A DNA stretch of 64,000 nucleotides, from the NCBI RefSeq assembly GCF_003852525.1, contig NZ_QAJL01000003.1, forward strand, positions 122,508-186,507, read 5' to 3'. The stretch comes from Pedobacter sp. KBW06. Lineage in GTDB: Bacteria; Bacteroidota; Bacteroidia; Sphingobacteriales; Sphingobacteriaceae. The notes beneath the pieces were generated by a model that searched no databases, was not told the origin of the DNA, and saw only the letters and a list, made by a program, of their open reading frames with translations. Both the position numbers and the translations under genes were made by a program. Positions 54,366-63,607 of this stretch are shown here, piece by piece (the first letter of the stretch is position 1; every line of letters begins with the position of its first letter).

Positions 54366-55181
54366 ATGTTACTTCAAAACAAAAACGCCGTTATTTATGG
54401 GGTAAGCCCCTCACTCGGAGGTGTAATTGCCCAATCATTTGCTGCTGCAGGGGCAACCGTATTTGTGACCCATAAACGACTGGAAGTTGCACAAAAAGTG
54501 GCCGCATCAATTCATGCCCGGGCTGGTCTGGCAGAAGCGGCAGAAGTGGACGCCCTGGATGCAGAGGCTGTCAGCAGTCATCTGGCAGCAGTAAAACAAA
54601 AGGCAGGAAGCGTTGACATCATCTTTAACCTCATCGGTCTGAAAGATACACAGGACATTCCCCTGGTAGAAATGGATCCTTCAGACTTCGAGCGTCCGGT
54701 TCAGATCGCCATGCGGAGTCAATTTCTCAGTGCTACAGCTGCCGGACGGATCATGATGGAACAGGGATCGGGTGTGATCCTTTCCCTTACCGCCACACCT
54801 GGAGGGATTGGATACGCAAATGTTGGCGGCTTTGGTCCTGCCTGCGCGGCGATAGAATCTTTTTCAAAGAACCTAGCTGCAGAACTTGGCCCCTATGGCA
54901 TCCGTGCCGTAAATATCCGCTCTGCAGGATCACCTGATTCCCGGCCCTTTAAAGAAGCGTTGGAAAATGCAACTGATGAAGTGCTGGATTTTTTCAGGAA
55001 ACTGGAAGCAGACACCATGCTTAAACAACTGCCCATGATGCAAGACATTGCAAATACGGCAGTATTTCTGGCATCTGACCTGGCGGGGAAAATTACAGGG
55101 GTCACCATAGATGTTACTGCAGGGACAACTGCCGCCCTAAATTATAAGGTTACAAAAATCCCTTTTTCCAGACAACAATAG
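54366..55181 (+). CDS. SDR-family oxidoreductase lacking the catalytic Tyr-Lys pair
   Basis: 271 residues from ATG 54366; an ATG at 54336 is in frame. The Rossmann part is intact: AVIYGVSPSLGGVIAQSF (glycine-rich loop), NLIGL strand, and IRAVNIRSAG near the end. At the usual active site the expected Y-x-x-x-K reads F-G-P-A-C in GGFGPACAAIESF, so both the Tyr and Lys are replaced (by Phe and Cys) if my alignment is right. The nucleotide fold is kept, so an altered or non-catalytic role is possible. Convergent with the gene at 55199. Confidence 0.82.
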   Translation: MLLQNKNAVIYGVSPSLGGVIAQSFAAAGATVFVTHKRLEVAQKVAASIHARAGLAEAAEVDALDAEAVSSHLAAVKQKAGSVDIIFNLIGLKDTQDIPLVEMDPSDFERPVQIAMRSQFLSATAAGRIMMEQGSGVILSLTATPGGIGYANVGGFGPACAAIESFSKNLAAELGPYGIRAVNIRSAGSPDSRPFKEALENATDEVLDFFRKLEADTMLKQLPMMQDIANTAVFLASDLAGKITGVTIDVTAGTTAALNYKVTKIPFSRQQ

Positions 55182-55198
55182 CAAATCGCCGGGACCGG

Positions 55199-55711
55199 TT
55201 ACATTGCAGCCAGGCTTTCCGAAACGCCCTGATTGCCACTCAGCGCCATAAAATAATTGCAATTGTGGACGATAAACAAAAGTTGTTCGGGAGTGATCCG
55301 GAAGTTTAGCTTTTCATTGATGCAGATCTCATAAGATGCTTTACAGCTTTGCCAGTTCATATTGGTTTTCAGGCAAATTAATTCATTTTGATCTGCGTCT
55401 GTTAGGGCTAAAGTTCCTTCTGTCAAACGCTTCATTTTAAGCAGATATTCCTGTGTTCCAAGATGAACCGTAACACTCAGGTCCCAGTTTAATTTCGATT
55501 GACAAATGCATTGATCACCATCCCACAGCGTCAGTTTGTTCATACAGAGTCCCTGAACTTTTAGGGACAATTTGGATTCCGGCTTAGTGCCAGAAATCTC
55601 AGCAGTATAGGTGCTGTACCATTTTGGGTAATTCAACATTGCCAATACTTCATTATTTTCAATCAATTGAAATGGTTTTTGTCCTTCGGATATTACGGTT
55701 AGATTTTTCAT
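55199..55711 (-). CDS. Uncharacterised 170-residue protein
   Basis: No signal peptide or membrane helix. A beta-rich pattern of W/Y-containing strands: IENNEVLAMLNYPKWYSTYTAE, LCMNKLTLWDGDQCICQSKL and LTEGTLALTDADQNELICL, suggestive of a tubby/LURP-one-like or single beta-sandwich domain, but not enough to name one. Rich in Cys. Convergent with the SDR gene by 17 bases. The 257 bases upstream hold no gene I can support. Confidence 0.65.
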   Translation of the reverse strand: MKNLTVISEGQKPFQLIENNEVLAMLNYPKWYSTYTAEISGTKPESKLSLKVQGLCMNKLTLWDGDQCICQSKLNWDLSVTVHLGTQEYLLKMKRLTEGTLALTDADQNELICLKTNMNWQSCKASYEICINEKLNFRITPEQLLFIVHNCNYFMALSGNQGVSESLAAM

Positions 55712-55968
55712 ACTTTTTCTGTTTTTTTAATCAATAAGTATGTGGCACATTCAGTTCGTTACAGTATTTTTTATTTTTTTTTAAACTGCATTGAGTTGCT
55801 GTTGAATTGTGCTCAGGAGCATCACTCCTGTTTTGCTATGGCTGGAAATTCAGTGAAGCAGCCGGATGAGATGGCAGCATTAAGAAAACGCTTAAAAAAA
55901 AGTTTTTTTTTGTCCCCATCTTTAAGATTCAATCGTCATGACTGCAAAAACATTAAAATTTACAAACG

Positions 55969-56295
55969 ATGAAAGAATTCTTATTAATTTTCAGGCTGAG
56001 TACTGCTTCTAGCCAGAAGCCATCGCCTGAACAAATTCAGGAAAGAATGAATTGGCTGGCGGGTATTGCCGCTCAAAATAAGCTGGCCGACAAAGGCAAT
56101 ACCCTCTCTACACTCCATGCAAAAACAGTAATGCCGGACAACGTGGTAACTGATGGTCCTTATGCCGAAATCAAAGAATTTATCAGTGGTTACATCATTG
56201 TAAAAACAGACACGATTGAGGAAGCGGTGGAATTTGCAAAAGGCAACCCGATTTTCAAAATGGGCGGCAATATAGAGGTAAGAGAAGTGCTTTAA
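55969..56295 (+). CDS. YciI-family (DGPF) protein
   Basis: 108 residues. The DGP-F-type core is visible as VVTDGPYAEIKEFISGY, with the KEFLLIFRL opening and the conserved VEFAKGNP near the end. YciI-like proteins with this sequence commonly accompany ECF42-type sigma factors, and here the sigma gene starts five bases downstream. Role in that unit is unknown; it may be a small enzyme or sensor. Confidence 0.9.
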   Translation: MKEFLLIFRLSTASSQKPSPEQIQERMNWLAGIAAQNKLADKGNTLSTLHAKTVMPDNVVTDGPYAEIKEFISGYIIVKTDTIEEAVEFAKGNPIFKMGGNIEVREVL

Positions 56296-56300
56296 AAGCC

Positions 56301-57551
56301 ATGGCAACAAATAGAGATCAAACGCTCATTCCGAAGCTGTTCAGGCTGGAGTACAGCAAAATGACGGCAGTCTTGTGCAGCCATTTTGGGCTGGGGAACA
56401 TCGCGGTTGCAGAAGACATTGTGAGTGAAACCTTTCTAAAAGCCACTGAATTATGGGCATCAAATGTCCTGCCCGAAAATCCAACGGCCTGGCTATATAC
56501 AGTCGCCAGGAATAAAGCGAAAGACTACCTGAAAAGGAACGCAATTTTCGAAGCACAGGTCAAAATAGAAATTAAGCCGGAAGAACGGGAAAACGACTGG
56601 GATTTTAATGAAGAAAGCATTTCTGATAGTCAGCTGGCGATGATCTTTGCAGTTTGCAATCCTGGTAATTCTACTGAGGCACAGATTTGCCTGGCGCTTC
56701 AGATCCTCTGCGGATTCAGCATAGAAGAAATTGCAGATGCTTTTCTCAGCAAAAAGGAAACGATTAAGAAAAGGTTATTCAGGGCAAAGAATGTTCTTCG
56801 TCAGGATAATTTCCAGATCAGAACATTACAGGAAGCAGGGATATCATCCAGACTTGATGCCGTTTTAAAAACCCTGTATCTTTTGTTTAATGAAGGTTAT
56901 TTCTCAAAATCAAACGACCAGCTCATCAGAAGAGAACTTTGCTCTGAAGCCATCAGACTTGCGCTCATCCTGACAGAAAATACATGGACCAATGTCCCCA
57001 AAACCAATGCCCTTCTCGCTTTAATGTGTTTTCAGAGTTCCAGATTGGCTGCAAGAGCCGATGATTCGGGGGCAACCATTTTGTACGAGCAGCAGGATAA
57101 AGGCTTATGGAGTCAGGAGTTGATCGACAAAGGGAACTATTACCTGGTGAATGCCTGTTCCGGAACGGAAGTCTCAAAATATCACCTGGAAGCCGGCATC
57201 GCCTATTGGCATACTCCCCCAACTGATCAGCATAAATGGGATCACATTTTAAAGTTGTACAATCAGCTTATTCTGATGGAATATTCTCCGGTCACGGCGC
57301 TGAACAGGGCTTTCGCCTTTGCCAAAGTATACGGAAATGAAAAGGGAATCCGGGAAACAGAGAAGCTACAACTCAAAGACAGTGCTGAATATCATGCCTT
57401 GCTGGCTTATCTCCATACCAATACCGCAGCAGACAAAGCAATTGATCTCTATCAGAAGGCCATTGACCTTACAAAATCTCTCCCTGAAAAGAAAACACTG
57501 AGGAGAGAAATGGAAAACCTGATAAAAAAATTAAACGACAATGAATATTGA
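56301..57551 (+). CDS. ECF42-type RNA polymerase sigma factor with DUF6596 C-domain
   Basis: 416 residues, about twice the size of a plain ECF. Region 2 (FRLEYSKMTAVLCSHFGLGN, DIVSETFLKATELW, NPTAWLYTVARNKAKDYLKR) and region 4 (LALQILCGFSIEEIADAFLSKKETIKKRLFRAK) are canonical. The long C-terminal extension (about 185-410), helical with LLFNEGYFSKSNDQLIRRELCSEAIRLA, is the DUF6596/TPR-like tail of the ECF42 group. No anti-sigma gene is present. Overlaps the downstream flavin enzyme gene by 11 bases. Confidence 0.93.
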   Translation: MATNRDQTLIPKLFRLEYSKMTAVLCSHFGLGNIAVAEDIVSETFLKATELWASNVLPENPTAWLYTVARNKAKDYLKRNAIFEAQVKIEIKPEERENDWDFNEESISDSQLAMIFAVCNPGNSTEAQICLALQILCGFSIEEIADAFLSKKETIKKRLFRAKNVLRQDNFQIRTLQEAGISSRLDAVLKTLYLLFNEGYFSKSNDQLIRRELCSEAIRLALILTENTWTNVPKTNALLALMCFQSSRLAARADDSGATILYEQQDKGLWSQELIDKGNYYLVNACSGTEVSKYHLEAGIAYWHTPPTDQHKWDHILKLYNQLILMEYSPVTALNRAFAFAKVYGNEKGIRETEKLQLKDSAEYHALLAYLHTNTAADKAIDLYQKAIDLTKSLPEKKTLRREMENLIKKLNDNEY

Positions 57552-58626
57552 AAATTTATTCAGGCCTTTCCGCCTGAAATCATTAAATACCAGAAACCGT
57601 TTTGTGATGTCACCAATGACAAGGTCATGTGCTCCATCCGGAGTTCCGGAAAGCGACGTTGCAAACTATTACAGAAGAAGGGCTGAAGGAGAAGTAGGAC
57701 TGATCATTTCCGAAGGAACGGTGATCGACCGGCCATCTTCAGCAAATGAGCCTGATGTCCCCGATTTTTACAAGGACCAGTCGTTGGCAGGATGGCAGAA
57801 AGTGGTTGATGGCGTATTGAGTGCAGGGGGACAAATGGCGCCACAGCTCTGGCACGTCGGAATCCAGGAAAACCACCATTCGGGATGGTTGCCCTCTGCT
57901 CCTTTTGAAGGACCGTCCGGTATTGGCAATGGAAAGGCCATGACAGATGCAGACATTGCGGATACGATTTCTGCTTTTGGCCGTGCCGCAGTACAGGCCA
58001 AAAAGATGGGTTTTAACAGTGTGGAGGTACAGGGAGCGCATGGGTATCTTGTAGATCAGTTTTTTTGGGAGAATACGAATAAAAGAACTGACTTTTTTGG
58101 CGGAAAAACTTTAGCCGAGCGCAGTCGCTTTGCCATAGAAATCACAAAAGAGATCCGTAAGGAAACAGGAGAAGATTTTGCGCTGATGATGCGCTTATCC
58201 CAATGGCGGTTCAGTGACTTTCACAGCAAACTGGCAAAAAGCCCGGCAGAGCTGGAATCCTGGCTCATGCCACTGGCGGATGCTGGCATCGACATCTTCC
58301 ATTGTTCGACACGCCGGTTTTGGGAACCTGAGTTTGTTGGATCAGAGCTTAACCTCGCCGGCTGGGCAAAAAAGCTGACCGGAAAAGCCACAATCACGGT
58401 TGGTTCTGTTGGACTGGATAATGATGTCACGACCATTTTTACCGGGGAAAACTCCAGCCCAGTTTCTATTGAAGAACTCATTAGAAGAATGGATAACAAC
58501 GAATTTGACCTGGTAGCAGTCGGCAGATCGCTCTTAGCGGACCCTTATTGGGTGCAAAAGGTGAAGGAAAACCGGTTGGCTGAATTCCGCGGATTTAATA
58601 AAGAAGCACTTGGCAGATTGGTATAA
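57541..58626 (+). CDS. Old yellow enzyme-family NADH:flavin oxidoreductase
   Basis: 361 residues, an FMN-dependent TIM barrel. Signs are RFVMSPMTRSCA at the N-terminus, the APQLWHVG loop with the His, EVQGAHGYLVDQFFWENTNKRTDFFG with the usual active-site motif, and the FMN phosphate loop at the end (AVGRSLLADPYWV). Predicted to reduce activated alkenes or quinones with NAD(P)H. Third gene of the YciI-ECF42 operon, so a likely target of that sigma factor. Confidence 0.93.
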   Translation: MNIENLFRPFRLKSLNTRNRFVMSPMTRSCAPSGVPESDVANYYRRRAEGEVGLIISEGTVIDRPSSANEPDVPDFYKDQSLAGWQKVVDGVLSAGGQMAPQLWHVGIQENHHSGWLPSAPFEGPSGIGNGKAMTDADIADTISAFGRAAVQAKKMGFNSVEVQGAHGYLVDQFFWENTNKRTDFFGGKTLAERSRFAIEITKEIRKETGEDFALMMRLSQWRFSDFHSKLAKSPAELESWLMPLADAGIDIFHCSTRRFWEPEFVGSELNLAGWAKKLTGKATITVGSVGLDNDVTTIFTGENSSPVSIEELIRRMDNNEFDLVAVGRSLLADPYWVQKVKENRLAEFRGFNKEALGRLV

Positions 58627-58643
58627 ACCAATCTGCTTCTTTT
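58613..58643 (+). terminator. Terminator overlapping the flavin-enzyme stop
   Basis: GCAGATTGGT, ATAA loop containing the stop codon, ACCAATCTGC, then TTCTTTT. The 10-bp stem and T-tract make a convincing rho-independent terminator for the YciI-ECF42 operon. Confidence 0.85.
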
Positions 58644-58773
58644 ACCTTTGTAACCCATCATTGCATTATTGGCCAATTCAAACACTATCAGATCATCTTT
58701 ATGGTTACTGATATATGGAGGAAGCCAAAGGCAGCTAGCCAGGTAGTTAATCCTGCAGGTACAGCAAACCAGG

Positions 58774-59418
58774 CTAATTCACAATGTAGGTAAGCACCGC
58801 ATTTTTATACTCCGGTTTTTGTACTTGTATTTTCAGGTTTTTAATGATCTTTAAGGGGCCTTCAGAGGCGAAGAGATTAATCAGCCATGGTGGCAAAGTC
58901 CCTCCCGGATCTACATGAATGGTGTATTCAATGTTTACATAATCAGGCCCCGCCGGACTGATGACCCATTTTCCTTTGGAATCCTGAATCCTCACAATGC
59001 CTTTCTTTTCCGCTACCTGGCCCCTTACTGCCGGTCCATCGATGGTAACGACTTTGGTGCCCGTATTTTGGCTCACCTTCAGATGTGCAACAAAATCCCG
59101 GTTCTGTAAAGGCCAGGGTAAGCTGATTTCTGAATAATAATAAAGCTCGGCAGGGGAAACCTTTTTGATCAGTGAACATGATTTTGTATGGTATACCCAA
59201 TCTGTAGCAGATTCCACGTCCATCAGCAAGGCGACCACCTGTGAAGCTGTTGCCTTAACATTACATTGCGCTTTTACGGCTTTGATCCTGGAGTTTGGGA
59301 AGACCGCGGTATAAATTTTTATCCCCTCTTTTTCTACTTCGGGTACCCAATTGTTTTGTGCCAGAACAGGAACCGTTTTAGCGATCAATAATAAGGTGGT
59401 CAGGAATACTTTATACAT
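58774..59418 (-). CDS. Exported START-domain (SRPBCC) protein
   Basis: 214 residues. Signal peptide (VFLTTLLLIAKTVPVLA|Q, about 3-20). The remainder is a START/SRPBCC fold: AQCNVKATASQVVALLMDVESATDWVY, SEISLPWPLQNRDFVAHLKVSQ, YVNIEYTIHVDPGG and a C-terminal long helix. START-type proteins bind lipids or hydrophobic ligands; an exported member may carry lipid across the periplasm. No adjacent lipid gene. Confidence 0.88.
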   Translation of the reverse strand: MYKVFLTTLLLIAKTVPVLAQNNWVPEVEKEGIKIYTAVFPNSRIKAVKAQCNVKATASQVVALLMDVESATDWVYHTKSCSLIKKVSPAELYYYSEISLPWPLQNRDFVAHLKVSQNTGTKVVTIDGPAVRGQVAEKKGIVRIQDSKGKWVISPAGPDYVNIEYTIHVDPGGTLPPWLINLFASEGPLKIIKNLKIQVQKPEYKNAVLTYIVN

Positions 59419-59498
59419 TTTTGAGTTTATCCCCCAAATATAAAGGAATCTCCGCTCAGAGCGCTTATCATTACCTCTTTATTCAAAAGTACCGCCGA

Positions 59499-60203
59499 TT
59501 AGTCCTGCCTGAATTCCTTTAATGTACCATCCGGGTTAAACTGAATGTAATAGCGCTCCCTTGTTCCGTTGATGTTCATCGGGTACCACTCGATCCGGTT
59601 CTTAAAAATAGCGATATAAGTATGGTCACTGGGCTTTGCTCCTTCAATATGGGCGGCTTTTTCATTGTAGATCCCCGTTACTTTCGCAACATTAGAAAAT
59701 GGGATGTTGTTTAGCGAAACCAGGTTGCTCTTCACCTCGTCTTTTACCGATAATTGCTTCGGTTTAGGTGCAGACCAATTCCCGCTGTTGTATTCATAGC
59801 TGTCTACATATTTCGGGTTTTGAGGATGCTGAAGCATCGCAGTTATGCGACCATCATCGTAAAAATTAATATTTGTATAAATAAAGATTTCCTTTCCCCG
59901 GTATTGAGGAAGTTTCCTCAGCTCATTTTCCGCTTTCGTCAGTTGATCAATATCCGTTAAGAAACCCGTTTTTGTTCCTGTCACATGCTGTTCGGTAAAT
60001 GTACTGCTATGTGTTTCTACGGTTGTACTGCTGGTGGTATGGCTCTCGGTATGCAATTCATCTTCATTTTCTGCAGGTTTATCCTGTGCCGCTTTATTGG
60101 CCACAGAATCGTTGGACTTAAAGGTTTCTTCCACACTTTTTGAGATCTGCCTGCAGCTAAAAAGCATCTGGCTGCAAATCATCAGGGCTATTAACTTCTT
60201 CAT
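59499..60203 (-). CDS. Uncharacterised lipoprotein
   Basis: 234 residues. Lipobox LFSC (Cys17), then a charged segment and a Thr/Ser/His-rich linker (TESHTTSSTTVETHSSTF, about 52-70). The C-terminal domain (about 80-234) is beta-rich with IFIYTNINFYDDGRITAMLQHP and YYIQFNPDGTLKEF strands. I recognise no family. It follows the membrane protein gene by five bases and is likely co-transcribed. Confidence 0.75.
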   Translation of the reverse strand: MKKLIALMICSQMLFSCRQISKSVEETFKSNDSVANKAAQDKPAENEDELHTESHTTSSTTVETHSSTFTEQHVTGTKTGFLTDIDQLTKAENELRKLPQYRGKEIFIYTNINFYDDGRITAMLQHPQNPKYVDSYEYNSGNWSAPKPKQLSVKDEVKSNLVSLNNIPFSNVAKVTGIYNEKAAHIEGAKPSDHTYIAIFKNRIEWYPMNINGTRERYYIQFNPDGTLKEFRQD

Positions 60204-60208
60204 GCTGT

Positions 60209-61195
60209 CTAGCTTAGTTCATTTAAATCACTGGCAAAGGCAATCCTTTTGGGATCAGATTTGAGGTAGAATATCTCAACATATTCGACTTTTATGCTGT
60301 TTAAGTCCAGCAGGTTTACCACCTTCTTTATATGTCCGTTGTGCTTTTGCTGTTTGTCGTCGGTATATTCCAGCTCAAAACGGATCATCGGTTGTTCGTT
60401 AATATAGGTTCCGGTCTGACTTGTGCTGATCAGTCTGGCATTTGTCCTGATTCCCTTAAATTTAATTAAAGGGGTATTGTCCTTATAATCTCCACCCAGT
60501 TTGTTAACGAAAAGATCTACCAAAACCCTATAAAACAGGAGTACCAGCGGGCAAACGACCAAGGGGTGCCCGAAGCTCATAAACCGCCATCCAAAACCAT
60601 GACTTTCAGACTGATAGGTATATACATAATATCCCCCAAGAATGGCAACAAGCGCCAGCCAGCCCAGGCTTCTCAACAGCACAATTGGGGTTTTGATTTT
60701 TGCAGTGACACCGGAAAAGATAAAATATGGTATCCTCTTTAGTTCTTTATCAATCAGGAGTTCTACCTTTTTGCCAACTTCATAACGGCGTTCAAAAGGC
60801 TTACTGTCGTTCACACCTGCCTTCTGCTGAATCTCTGTGCCTACCAGATTTTTAAAGGAGAGCTCCAATTCATAGGAATCCATCTTTGCGCCTGCCTGGC
60901 TCAGCTTCTTAACACTTAAAATCCGGGCTTCCCTGGGTTCTCCTTCCCGCTTCAGGTATTCAATGTTCTTTTTGTAATTAAAATAAATTAAGACCCATTT
61001 TTGGTAAAACACCACCAGAACGGCGAGCCACAATAGAATAGATGCCACTAAAATACCAAGAGAAAGCCATGGATCACTGGCGTTTAGGCTCTTGATGTCA
61101 TCCGTATTATTCGTAGAATAGTAGATGATCATCGGGAATGGAATGGCAAAGAAAAGGCTATAAATTGTCCAGAAAATTAAAGCACCGCGTTTCAT
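60209..61195 (-). CDS. Uncharacterised membrane protein, DUF3592-like soluble domains
   Basis: 328 residues with four membrane helices (about 5-26, 42-65, 168-187 and 203-222) and two soluble parts. Both soluble parts look alike and beta-rich: ARILSVKKLSQAGAKMDSYELELSFKN (about 92) and ARLISTSQTGTYINEQPMIRFELEY (about 251), each followed by a K-x-V-x-L or K-x-V-x-x-L strand. This repeated arrangement recalls DUF3592. First gene of a pair with the lipoprotein five bases downstream. Confidence 0.65.
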   Translation of the reverse strand: MKRGALIFWTIYSLFFAIPFPMIIYYSTNNTDDIKSLNASDPWLSLGILVASILLWLAVLVVFYQKWVLIYFNYKKNIEYLKREGEPREARILSVKKLSQAGAKMDSYELELSFKNLVGTEIQQKAGVNDSKPFERRYEVGKKVELLIDKELKRIPYFIFSGVTAKIKTPIVLLRSLGWLALVAILGGYYVYTYQSESHGFGWRFMSFGHPLVVCPLVLLFYRVLVDLFVNKLGGDYKDNTPLIKFKGIRTNARLISTSQTGTYINEQPMIRFELEYTDDKQQKHNGHIKKVVNLLDLNSIKVEYVEIFYLKSDPKRIAFASDLNELS

Positions 61196-61349
61196 CTTTT
61201 ACAAATTAGCAAGGGTTGATCAAATACTAAATAAAGCTAGCAAATAAGGAATATCTACAGAAATTAATTATTGTTTTTCTTAGTATCTATCATTCCCTGA
61301 CGACTGTCAGAATCAAAATCTTTGCATTGATTTACGCCCCTGGTTTAAT

Positions 61350-62789
61350 TTATGACTTTGATCCTTCGATCACCTGGTCCTTTATCATTTTTCCTAATTT
61401 TTGAATGGCCTGTTCTATTCTTTTACTCCAGAGGTTACTGTAACTCATGCGGATATAGTTTGTATAGTCTCCCCTGTTAGAAAACAAGGTTCCCGGGGCA
61501 ATCTGAATATGTTCCGCTATTGCTTTTTGATGAAGTACAAGAGCATCAACTCCTTTAGGGAGCTCAATCCAGAGTACCAGCCCGCCTTTTGGCCTGCTGA
61601 CTTTCGTTTCCAGCGGGAAATGTGCTGCTATGGCCTGCAAGGTCAATAACATCAGTTTGTGTAATTCTGGTCTTAACCTGCGCAAATGACGGTCGTAGGC
61701 CCCTGTATTTAATAATTGCAGCAGGGATAATTGTACCACGCTTGCTGTGGCCACATTCGTTACCGCTTTCAGCCGGATCACTTTCTCTGTAAACCTACCC
61801 GGAGCACACCAGCCAATTCTGTATCCGGGGGCAACAGATTTAGAAAAAGAAGCGCAGAGCATCACCCAGCCATCCGTATCGTAACTTTTAATATTTGCAG
61901 GTCTTTCTGTATCAAAATGAAGATCGCCATAGATGTCATCGTCAATAACGGGGATCTTTTTTCGCTTTGCAAAGGCAGCAATATCCCGCTTTTTCTGATC
62001 AGAAAGCATGGCCCCATTGGGATTGTTAAAATTAGAGATCAGGACGCATGCCGCTACCCGGTGTTCCTTGCAAACCTGTTCGAGCTGGTCGAGGTCAATT
62101 CCTGATAAAGTATCTCCGGGAAGCTCCACGATTTTCAACCCCAGTGCTTCGATGGTTTGAAGGATGCCATAGTAAAAAGGTGTTTCCAGCACGATGGTAT
62201 CCCCTTTTTCGGCAACCGCCCTCAGGCACAGGCTAACAGCTTCCAAAGCGCCATTTGTAATGACTACCTCTTCGGCCTTTAGTGCTCCATTCCAACGGAA
62301 AGACCTCCCCGCGATTTCCTGTCTCAGCAAAGGATTTCCATTGGCCTGTTCATATAATAAATGGGCTCCGGTCAGGTCTCTTGAAGCCTGCTGCAGGCTT
62401 CTTCTGATCGCATTGAGGGGTAAAAGTCCTACGTCCAGCACCGCATTAAAAAAAGAGACAAAAGAGGTATGCGCCTGCGCTTCCCTACTGATCTGATGTA
62501 AAACCGGTCCCAGTCTCACTTCGGTAGCGGCAGATATCGTTTTGCTGCTTTCCGGTAAATCAATATCCGGCCGGGATTTTCTCAGCACCACATAACCTGA
62601 GCGCTCCCTGCCAAGAATCAGTCCTTTGTCAATCAGTAACACAAAGGCTTTCAACACTGTACCTATGCTCACCTGGAAACGTGAGCTGATCAGGCGCAAA
62701 GAAGGAAGCTTCTGACCAACAGGATAAACTCCTTCATTGATTAGCTTTCCCAGTTCATCTGCGATGGTAATGTATTGAAATTCCTTCAT
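61350..62789 (-). CDS. MocR-family (GntR/aminotransferase) transcriptional regulator
   Basis: 479 residues. N-terminal GntR winged helix (about 1-70: YITIADELGKLINEGVYPVGQKLPSLRLISSRF), then an aminotransferase-fold domain with the PLP lysine in SFSKSVAPGYRIGW and nearby PLP-binding residues (FNNPNGAML, DDIYGDL). MocR proteins sense PLP or amino compounds. It is divergent from the Asp/Glu racemase gene; the intergenic region has repeated CTGT/ACAG elements, so it probably regulates that gene. Confidence 0.93.
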   Translation of the reverse strand: MKEFQYITIADELGKLINEGVYPVGQKLPSLRLISSRFQVSIGTVLKAFVLLIDKGLILGRERSGYVVLRKSRPDIDLPESSKTISAATEVRLGPVLHQISREAQAHTSFVSFFNAVLDVGLLPLNAIRRSLQQASRDLTGAHLLYEQANGNPLLRQEIAGRSFRWNGALKAEEVVITNGALEAVSLCLRAVAEKGDTIVLETPFYYGILQTIEALGLKIVELPGDTLSGIDLDQLEQVCKEHRVAACVLISNFNNPNGAMLSDQKKRDIAAFAKRKKIPVIDDDIYGDLHFDTERPANIKSYDTDGWVMLCASFSKSVAPGYRIGWCAPGRFTEKVIRLKAVTNVATASVVQLSLLQLLNTGAYDRHLRRLRPELHKLMLLTLQAIAAHFPLETKVSRPKGGLVLWIELPKGVDALVLHQKAIAEHIQIAPGTLFSNRGDYTNYIRMSYSNLWSKRIEQAIQKLGKMIKDQVIEGSKS

Positions 62790-62813
62790 CTGTTATACTA
62801 AAATAGTCAATTC

Positions 62814-62828
62814 CTGTATCTGTTACAG
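62814..62828. promoter_or_regulatory. Possible MocR operator in divergent promoter
   Basis: CTGTA-TCTGT-TACAG, a 15-bp inverted repeat. It contains ATCTGTTACA (62818-62827), which recurs as ATCTGTTATA at 62788-62797, 30 bases away, overlapping the MocR start codon. MocR-type regulators often bind paired sites of this kind. Confidence 0.4.
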
Positions 62829-62890
62829 TTACTCAAAGCTATCTACTTTTACCTCATTAAAAAATGATAAATTTTTAAACTTAGATACAA

Positions 62891-63592
62891 ATGAAAAAAA
62901 TCGGACTTGTTGGAGGAATCAGCTGGACATCTACAGTAGATTACTACCGCTACCTCAATGAAGGGATAAATGAAAAACTGGGTGGATTAAACTTTGCAGA
63001 CTGTCTGATCCGCTCTGTAAACTTTGATGATTTTCAGCGTTTCAATGCGGCATACGACTGGGATGCGACCTTTGAATTACTCGTTAATGCTGCTGAAGAT
63101 CTGAAAAAAGCAGGTGCAGAAGCCATTGTCTTGTGTGCCAATACAGCGCACATCGTATCTGATAGAATTGCAGAGCGGGTAGATCTGCCCTTGATAGAGA
63201 TTACCACCGCAGTGGCCGCTGCCATTCATGAGCAGGGTTTGAAAAAGGTAGGATTACTGGGCACCACCTACACCATGGAACTGGATTTCTATAAAGACAA
63301 ACTGATTGCCGCTGGGATAGCGCCGGTTATCCCCGAAAGTCAGGAAGACCGGGATTACATTGAGGATACCCTGAGAAACGAACTCGGAAGGGGGTTCTTG
63401 AATCCCGAAACTAAAAAACAATACTTAGCGATTATTCAGCAGCTGATTGACAGGGGGGCTGAAGGGATCATCCTGGGCTGTACTGAAATTCCATTGTTAA
63501 TTCATCAGGAAGATGTTGCCGTACCGGTTTTTGATACGACGAAGATCCATGCTGAAGCTGCAGTGGCCTTTGCGGTACAATCCTGCGAATAA
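62891..63592 (+). CDS. Aspartate/glutamate racemase-family protein
   Basis: 233 residues. Two domains with the PLP-independent racemase cysteines: CANTAH (Cys82) and GCTEIPLL (Cys198), plus the GLVGGISWTST opening and GLLGTTYTM hinge. Predicted amino-acid racemase (aspartate or related). It is divergent from the MocR-type regulator and likely its target. Ends 15 bases before a strong hairpin. Confidence 0.93.
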   Translation: MKKIGLVGGISWTSTVDYYRYLNEGINEKLGGLNFADCLIRSVNFDDFQRFNAAYDWDATFELLVNAAEDLKKAGAEAIVLCANTAHIVSDRIAERVDLPLIEITTAVAAAIHEQGLKKVGLLGTTYTMELDFYKDKLIAAGIAPVIPESQEDRDYIEDTLRNELGRGFLNPETKKQYLAIIQQLIDRGAEGIILGCTEIPLLIHQEDVAVPVFDTTKIHAEAAVAFAVQSCE

Positions 63593-63607
63593 GGAATTTT
63601 CCCCGAC

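Noticed and set aside
55742..55972. Open frame of 76 codons before the YciI gene
   Set aside because: Phe/Leu and Lys runs follow from T- and A-rich sequence, and it overlaps the YciI start.
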